Below are positions 44,275 through 49,594 of a stretch of DNA of 49,594 nucleotides, in pieces. The notes under the pieces are model-generated. The model had not been told where the DNA came from. It saw only the letters and a list, made by a program, of their open reading frames with translations, and did not search any database. Each line of letters opens with the position of its first letter. Within the stretch, counting starts at the first letter, position 1. The translations under genes and the position numbers were made by a program. The DNA comes from Hydnum rufescens UP504 (taxonomy: Eukaryota > Basidiomycota > Agaricomycetes > Cantharellales > Hydnaceae), in the NCBI GenBank assembly GCA_014904985.1, contig MU129182.1, forward strand, positions 1 through 49,594. Direction: 5' to 3'.

Positions 44275-44344
44275 TACCCTTCAAGGGGGGGGTTTCATAC
44301 ATTAAAATGGGGCCTTGAAGGGTATTTGTAGTTGCCCTGTTATG
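44275..44344 (-). repeat. Right terminal inverted repeat of the KDZ element
   Basis: On the minus strand it reads CATAACAGGGCAACTA, CCCTTCAAGG, ATTTTAATGTATGAAA, eight C and CTTGAAGGGTA. Inside it TACCCTTCAAGG and CCTTGAAGGGTA are perfect inverted repeats of each other, so the TIR itself can fold. Confidence 0.85.
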
Positions 44345-44351
44345 CATGCTT
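44345..44351. repeat. Right target-site duplication of the KDZ element (CATGCTT)
   Basis: It is identical to 22628-22634. Confidence 0.85.
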
Positions 44352-45200
44352 TGACATCGGCATGCTCTGTGGCTGCTGATGTGCTCTCTTTAGCACCCAT
44401 ATTAGAACCTAAGGAGCCCCAAGGCCCCTGTCCTTTCCTCCCCCCTCTGCCCAACAGTCTGCCTTATCATGGCCCTTCCAATGACAATTGAAACACTTGA
44501 TGTTCCTCCTACCCTTCTTCTGCCTGTCAGCAGAGAAGGCCTCATCGGTACTCAATTTCCCTTTTCCCTTTTTCAGGGATTGTCAGTCATATTTGTCTGT
44601 CATGAGCCAAATAATGAGGGCCAACATAACTGTCTTCTCACTGAGATTGGTGGCTGCTGTGATGGAATTCATTGTGTTGTTGTATGCCTCAGGGAGAGAT
44701 CCCAACAGTATGTTGGTGTATTCTTCATCCAAAATGGTGGCACCTATAGACACCAATTACTCCTTGAGAGCACCAAGTTTATTGAAATGCACCCAGACAT
44801 CATTGTCAGCACTGCACTGAGTATTCTGTAGCCATTTCTGTAGATCAACCAGAATTAATTTCAAGCGTACTTTGTATAGGGCCTGAAGTTGCTCCCAGAC
44901 CTCCTTGGCCTTGAGCCCAGCCTTAATCTGGCTGAACACCATGTCAGGGACCAAGCCAGTGACAAGCTGTTTCACCATGGCCTCATCCCTCTTCCACTGC
45001 ACCTCCGGCACAAGTCTGTCAACTGTCCTGGCTGTGGAATAGTCTGATGTAATCATGTCACTCGTAAGGTGCTCAAGAAGCCCCTTTGTGTCCAGGGCCC
45101 ACATAATCCGGTCACAGTATGTGACCCAATTGGCCCCATTGGCTGCCAACTTTGTTACCCTAATATTGAGTTCATTGCTCATGGTTCTCATCAGTGTCAT
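44352..45200 (-). pseudogene. Copia gag with CCHC zinc knuckle
   Basis: A true ATG at 45200 opens MTLMRTMSNELNIRVTKLAA. The gag core follows (NWVTYCDRIMWALDTKG, VKQLVTGLVPDMVFSQ, KEVWEQLQALYKVRLKL). A TAA at 44759-44757 replaces an expected Gln codon after GALKE. The same frame then continues with SIGATILDEEYTNILLGSLP, and near 44510-44470 with the zinc knuckle CFNCHWKGHDKADC (CX2CX4HX4C). It ends at the KDZ insertion point in the frame that resumes at 22634. Gag would package the element RNA. Confidence 0.87.
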
Positions 45201-45250
45201 AGGGAAGGTTTAAAAAAAAAGGGGTAATGTGTTTCCTAGGAGAGCGGCGA

Positions 45251-45264
45251 TGGGCCCATAACCA
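45251..45264 (-). promoter_or_regulatory. Primer-binding site of the Copia element
   Basis: The minus strand reads TGGTTATGGGCCCA directly after the LTR end ...AGCCACA. It starts with TGG, the complement of a tRNA CCA end. Confidence 0.8.
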
Positions 45265-45405
45265 TGTGGCTATGCAAAACCTAAGGACTCCGGGAACCAA
45301 CAACAAGGGCAGATAGATTTGTAGGGGAGCCTAAATGCTTGAGCAGAGTGAGGGTGGGTGGAGCAAAAAGAGACTGTGGTATTTGGAACTACTGGCCAAT
45401 TTATG
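45265..45405 (-). repeat. 5' LTR fragment of the Copia element
   Basis: It matches the end of the 3' LTR (8129-8189 plus 9426-9505). It is cut at 45405/45406, where foldback copy B begins. The remaining roughly 270 bp of LTR are not found in the window. Confidence 0.85.
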
Positions 45406-48400
45406 CACCTTGGACAGCCATATGTGACCCCCTTGTTAGGTATCTATTCTGGGACATGATTTGGTACCTAAGTAGGTACCAGACACTATTGGGGCCCCAG
45501 TCCACCACTTTGGTTGTGGCTTGGGTGCTGATTAGGGCCCCATTGGGGCCTTATTGGGCCAAATTCCAGTCAACAGCTGTGCTGGATCACATAACCATGT
45601 ATGATTATTTATTTATTACTATACACATATTATCCCCTGCCACCACATGTCCCCACCTGGCGGAGCCACACAACATGGTGGCCACATGCCCCATTCACCT
45701 GCACATTTCATCTGGTGGCCACATCCCTCATTCTTGTGGGTGTTTGGTCGGTCAGGTCATGGGTTTTCGTGTTGTGTCTTTGTTGGCGGGGTTTTGCTTG
45801 GGGCTTGGTGCAGTGGTGGGCTGGATAAGGTCCTAGATTGATAAATAGTATGTTAGTAAAAGAAGAGAAAGGCCATGCAAAAGGAGCAGCCTGTGCTGCT
45901 CCTTTTGCATGGCCAGGTGTTATAATTACCTTAAAAATTGCCACACCTGCCACAGCAGGTGTGGCTCTCCTTTTCCTCCGTGACTTCATTCATTTGCGTG
46001 GTTATGCATACTCGCATGCAGGGGATCCTGGCGGATTGGTGGATTTGGGCTCGTGGTGGTGTGGCTTCATGTGTTGGCTGGAATAGAAAATATGTTAGTT
46101 AAAATTAAATCTCACACAAAAAGAGCAGTGACAAAAAGAGCAGCAACTGCTGCTCTTTTTGCGCGTTTGTAGCTATTAAGAAATACTTTTATAAGGCCAC
46201 ACACCTGCCACAGCGGGTGTGTGGTGCCATGTTTTATCCATCATTGTGTCAGTTGTGGGCATTTGGGGACTGGGCCCTCAGGTTGGGTCTTGGCTCTCAG
46301 ACAGGGTTCTGGGTGGCTGCGTATGTCATCATTTCGGCTTGGACTCATTTGTCGGGTGGTTTTGCACAGTGAGGGGAGACCTAGAATAAAGAATAATATG
46401 TTAGTATAAAATAAAATATAAAATAAAAACATGAGACAGCACCAAAAGAGCAGCTTCTGCTGCTCTTTTGGCACCGGTGGGATTAGACATACCTGATGTT
46501 ATCACACCCGCCAAAGTGGGTGTGTGGTATGAGGTTTGGTTGATCGTCATATTTGGGGGCCGGGCACTCGGGGCTTGGACTGCGCATCAAATGTCATGCT
46601 GGGGGTTGGTCGTGTCCCCATTGTAAGCAAGAGAAAAAGGGGGGATCTCTGCTACAGTCCGCGATATGGAATCGAGAACAAAGAATGGGGGCCACCAAAA
46701 TAATCCGAATGTTCAGGTCTGAGTGTAGGAGGGTCTTTAGGATAGAAGATAATCCACTGTAAGCAGTAGTTGCCCAAGCAGATGAATAAAAGAGAAATTA
46801 TGCCACAAATACCACACTCCAAGGTCCTAGTCTTGTGGCCTTAGACAATGTGCAGTAGGAGCAGTGTCCTCAGATGGAATTCACCCGGAAATCCAGCAGC
46901 AATACTTCAGTGCTTCAGACCAGGGAGGGGGAAGACAATGGAATTTTCAACACAGTTCGCTTAATATACAACCCGGCTATGAGATCAAATATCCGACGGA
47001 AGCAGGGGGATAGGGGAAATATGTAGAAAAAGGAATCAAGTCAAAAGCTTCAAAACTGACAGAGATATTCAATTTACAAGACTGGGGATAGGATACAGCA
47101 TAAAATGACTATTTCTCCTTCCCTTGTGGACAGATTCCCTTGAGGAATGGTGGAATAAGTCGTCCTAGATGTCCTATCCTTCGGATATAAGGCTGCTGGA
47201 CAATATTCGATATTTGGAAATTGGAAGGGGGATTGATGTTCCCCTGAGACATGGAGGAAATTCGTATGTAGAACGCCGAGTTCTTCTTTGTTCGCGACGC
47301 CCTTGATACCGTTGGATAGGCATTTTCAATACCTTTCTAGGAGCGGTTGTTTCATGCAAATCCGATCAAAACTGAGGGAGAAATTCGCAAAATACACCTT
47401 CTAATTATGAATGAGCAGGTGAAATCATTCCAGAAGCTTCAGTTTCGATCCGATAAACACGTAATCAGTATCATTTGATATGTATTGATCACAGCTTTCA
47501 GGGCGCTGTATTTCCGAATCGATCCGATACGAATTGGCTTCGAAAGCGAGAAATACTCCTTGGGAGCATGGATTACACAGTAAAAACGTTCTAGAGCATG
47601 CAGTTTTAATCAGATTTACTCGTACTTGGTATCGTTGGACAGGTGTGAATCATATCTTTCTGAGCGCTACCTTTTCGAGTCGATCCGATCAAAACTGACG
47701 GAGAAATTTGATGAATACTCCTTGAGAGTGCCGCATTTGCCCCTATTTTGATTATGTAATGCATCTGCAAGTAGGAATGGAGGTCCAGGCATGTAATCCA
47801 TTGTATTACATAATCACCATTTGTTAGAGTCGCCCTTAAGGCAACAAGATTTGTATGAGTGGGTTGAAGGGGAATTCAAGACAATATACAGAAGGGCAAG
47901 TTGAATTGCCAGGTCCACCATATCATAGCTTATGGTAGAGCATAGATGAATACAATCTGTGTGGCCTGTTGAAGACCTTGGGAGATTGACTCGTGTACAA
48001 GGAGAATGAGCATTCCATTTACTTATTTTCAGGCATATGGAATTCATCCTCATTCATGAGCAGACGAAAGACTTGTTATTCGGATGACATATTGTTACAT
48101 TTATAATTCATTCATTGGAAAATTCGACCGCAGAAGAGAACTTTATGTGGTAGGGATTTTTCCCTCCAACACCGTCAGGCAGGCTTTTGCCTGGGGAAGG
48201 GAAGGGACCTAGAACAAGAGAGGATAATACATTAGTAAAAAGAAAAAGGAAAACAGAGTGGTGCCAAAAGAGCAGCACAAGCTGCTCTTTTGGCACTGGT
48301 GGGATTAGATGTACTTGATACTACCACACACCCGCTTCGGCGGGTGTGTGGCACTGTGTTTGATTCATATAGATTGTGGGGAGTCAGAGGTTGGGGTCTT

Positions 48401-48533
48401 GAGTGGCTGCACGTGCACCCGTACTTCAGCCTTGTTGGGTTTGGTGGAGGGAGAAAGAACCTAGAATAATAATATGTTAGTAAAAAAAATACCATGAACA
48501 ACACCAAAAGAGCAGCTAATGCTGCTCTTTTGG
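45406..48533. mobile_element. Second, half-length copy of the foldback element, inserted in the Copia 5' LTR
   Basis: From 45406 the sequence is a close reverse complement of 16379 down to about 14801: terminus, spacer and double-hairpin units (stem B near 45885, 46125, 46440, 48263 and 48505; stem A near 45945, 46200, 46500 and 48325). Palindrome and the other arm are absent; similarity ends in the stem-B hairpin at 48502-48533. A 1.55-kb insertion interrupts it. Confidence 0.8.
46620..48171. mobile_element. Unidentified 1.55-kb insertion in foldback copy B
   Basis: Copy A is continuous at this point (near 15160-15170), whereas copy B is interrupted between GTGTCCCC and CCGTCAGGC. The insertion starts ATTGTAAGCAAG and ends CTCCAACA. 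It contains three degenerate copies of a 145-bp unit near 47290-47730 (ACTGA.GGAGAAATT, TTTCGAGTCGATCCGATC, ATCTTTCTGAGCGCT), also seen at 20740-21170. No coding segment is recognised. Confidence 0.6.
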
Positions 48534-49594
48534 CTATATTCTATGGACTTACACTCGACGTATTCAATGATAAAACACAATATCACACTAATGTTGCCAA
48601 ACACATCCTCCTAATAGGGGGTCGGTCCACCTCATATAAGAAAAAATCAGTCATACTGGATAGAAAGGCTGCGGTTGCTTATACTTGAGATGATGGCGAG
48701 TCTAGCGATAGGGGCTGAACAGCAACATCCCCATGTCTTCTCTACCCGAGCCTATGCTAGTGCATTCCTGCCAAATGGTCAATCGAGGTATAATCACTCA
48801 GTATAGAGGATCAGTCCCATAAAGAACACATGTATAATTCTATATCTTTTTTACTTCCAATATACCCACACCGTCTTAAGTTCATTGAAAGCGATACATA
48901 ACAAAAGAATATAAAAATATGATATTACATGGCAATGCCAAAAGACTACAGCTGGGTGTCTGGCTCTCTGTTTAATCGTCCGTCATCTTATAAAATACTC
49001 CCCAATCAAACCATTAGTACTAGTTTAAAAGTCGTATAAAAAAAATAGCCTAAACACACCATCCCGAACAAATCATGATTGGGTTCACTCCTTCTCTAGC
49101 TTTTGATCGTTCGTATGTGAGCTGATATGTTACTCTGTCCTTACCTGCTGAAATTCATTAATTAGGTTGCGACAGTCACTCTGGGGTCTTCTGGACAGAG
49201 AACACTTAGTGCGCTCACCTTTATGGCATATAATACCTATCGTTGTGATGTAGTCATGATTTTGCTATTCTTCGGGGTGTTCACAACACTGGAGAGAAAT
49301 GACCTGACTATAGTTAATCATAACAATCAGTAAAAAACAACATAATAAATAAATCATAAGCGTATAGTCTCAAAAATTAAGAGACACGCCGGTGCGTTCA
49401 TTGTCAGGTTCAATATACACCCCGGTATTATAATAATATGATAACCTGAGATTCCACCAGACTAGCCACATCACACCGCCCGCAAGCAGACGTGCCTTGC
49501 AGCGAGCTACTACCCTACTTTATACGAATATTCATTTACTATACGTATACAGGGTCGCTTACCGGACACCCTCCTCGGAAAACAATAAAACAAC
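48534..49594. other. AT-rich stretch to the window end, nothing recognised
   Basis: Only short open frames are present. I see no LTR end, TIR, conserved protein segment or tandem repeat here. Confidence 0.5.

Larger units (their letters stand above)
22635..44344. mobile_element. Giant KDZ-family DNA transposon (21.7 kb) with TET/JBP-like gene and cargo
   Basis: The boundaries are set by TIRs of about 70 bp, a CATGCTT target duplication, and restoration of the Copia reading frame on removal. From left to right it holds the TIR, a 21-bp subterminal satellite (22730-24545), cargo gene A (minus), a possible small gene, cargo gene B (minus), hairpin-rich DNA (33040-34720), tandem repeats (34911-37230), a TET/JBP-like gene (plus), the KDZ transposase (plus), an inverted subterminal satellite (43010-44274), and the TIR. 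KDZ elements and their co-occurrence with TET/JBP genes are known from basidiomycetes. The particular layout, with huge satellites and a double-hairpin array, is what I read from this sequence. Confidence 0.9.

Noticed and set aside
48534..49594. Mitochondrial or viral origin for the AT-rich end
   Set aside because: I saw no coding motif, tRNA or repeat to support either. AT-richness alone is not evidence.

Overview
This window is nuclear DNA from a filamentous basidiomycete, most likely an Agaricomycete. The evidence is short GT-AG introns in conserved eukaryotic genes, a KDZ-family DNA transposon, and a transposon-borne TET/JBP-like dioxygenase, a pairing known from mushroom-forming fungi. 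No bacterial operon, rRNA or CRISPR array is present.

Left flank, 1-8128 (host genes plus old debris). The 5' end of an unidentified gene runs off the left edge. It is followed by the tail of a LINE ORF2 (516-790), a 909-bp Tc1/mariner-type non-autonomous element with TA flanks (1452-2360), and a decayed FAD-dependent halogenase/geranylgeranyl-reductase-like gene (about 2707-4810). Next come a mitochondrial small-subunit ribosomal protein gene of the MRPS35 family (minus strand, 5151-6552) and an intact five-exon exosome cofactor gene, LRP1/RRP47 (6568-7539). The last two are divergent, with start codons only 15 bp apart.

Nested transposon block, 8129-48533. The host of the nest is one Ty1/Copia retrotransposon on the minus strand. 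Its 3' LTR, polypurine tract and RNase H tail lie at 8129-9872, its RT at 17.9-18.9 kb, integrase and protease at 21.2-22.6 kb, gag at 44.4-45.2 kb, and primer-binding site and 5' LTR at 45.25-45.4 kb. Other elements have been inserted into it: a 1231-bp TRIM-like LTR element inside the 3' LTR (8190-9420, TSD GTAGG); a Ty3/Gypsy fragment (9877-16912) that itself carries a 5.2-kb foldback element (about 11120-16379); a small foldback element with tRNA-like arms (16913-17878); a solo LTR (18858-19563); an unidentified repeat-rich insertion (about 19700-21185); and a 21.7-kb KDZ transposon (22635-44344). A second, truncated foldback copy sits in the 5' LTR (45406-48533). From 48534 to the end the sequence is AT-rich with no recognisable content.

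The most notable objects are the KDZ element and the foldback element. The KDZ element has about 70-bp TIRs, a 7-bp target duplication confirmed because its removal rejoins the Copia reading frame, kilobase-scale inverted 21-bp subterminal satellites, a TET/JBP-like gene directly upstream of the KDZ transposase, and two large cargo genes of unknown function. The foldback element is symmetrical about a 582-bp palindrome. Its arms are tandem 255-305-bp units. Each unit carries a CACACCCGC stem, often closed by a cUUCGg-type loop, and an AAAAGAGCAGC stem that sits inside an intron-like segment (GTGAGT ... ACTAAC ... TTCTAG). A shorter array of the same units lies inside the KDZ element, linking the two.

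In the Copia copy every inactivating substitution I could assign is a C-to-T or G-to-A transition, often at CpG, consistent with methylation-driven decay. Several frameshifts in the KDZ transposase and in MRPS35 fall in or near homopolymers, so assembly error cannot be excluded.
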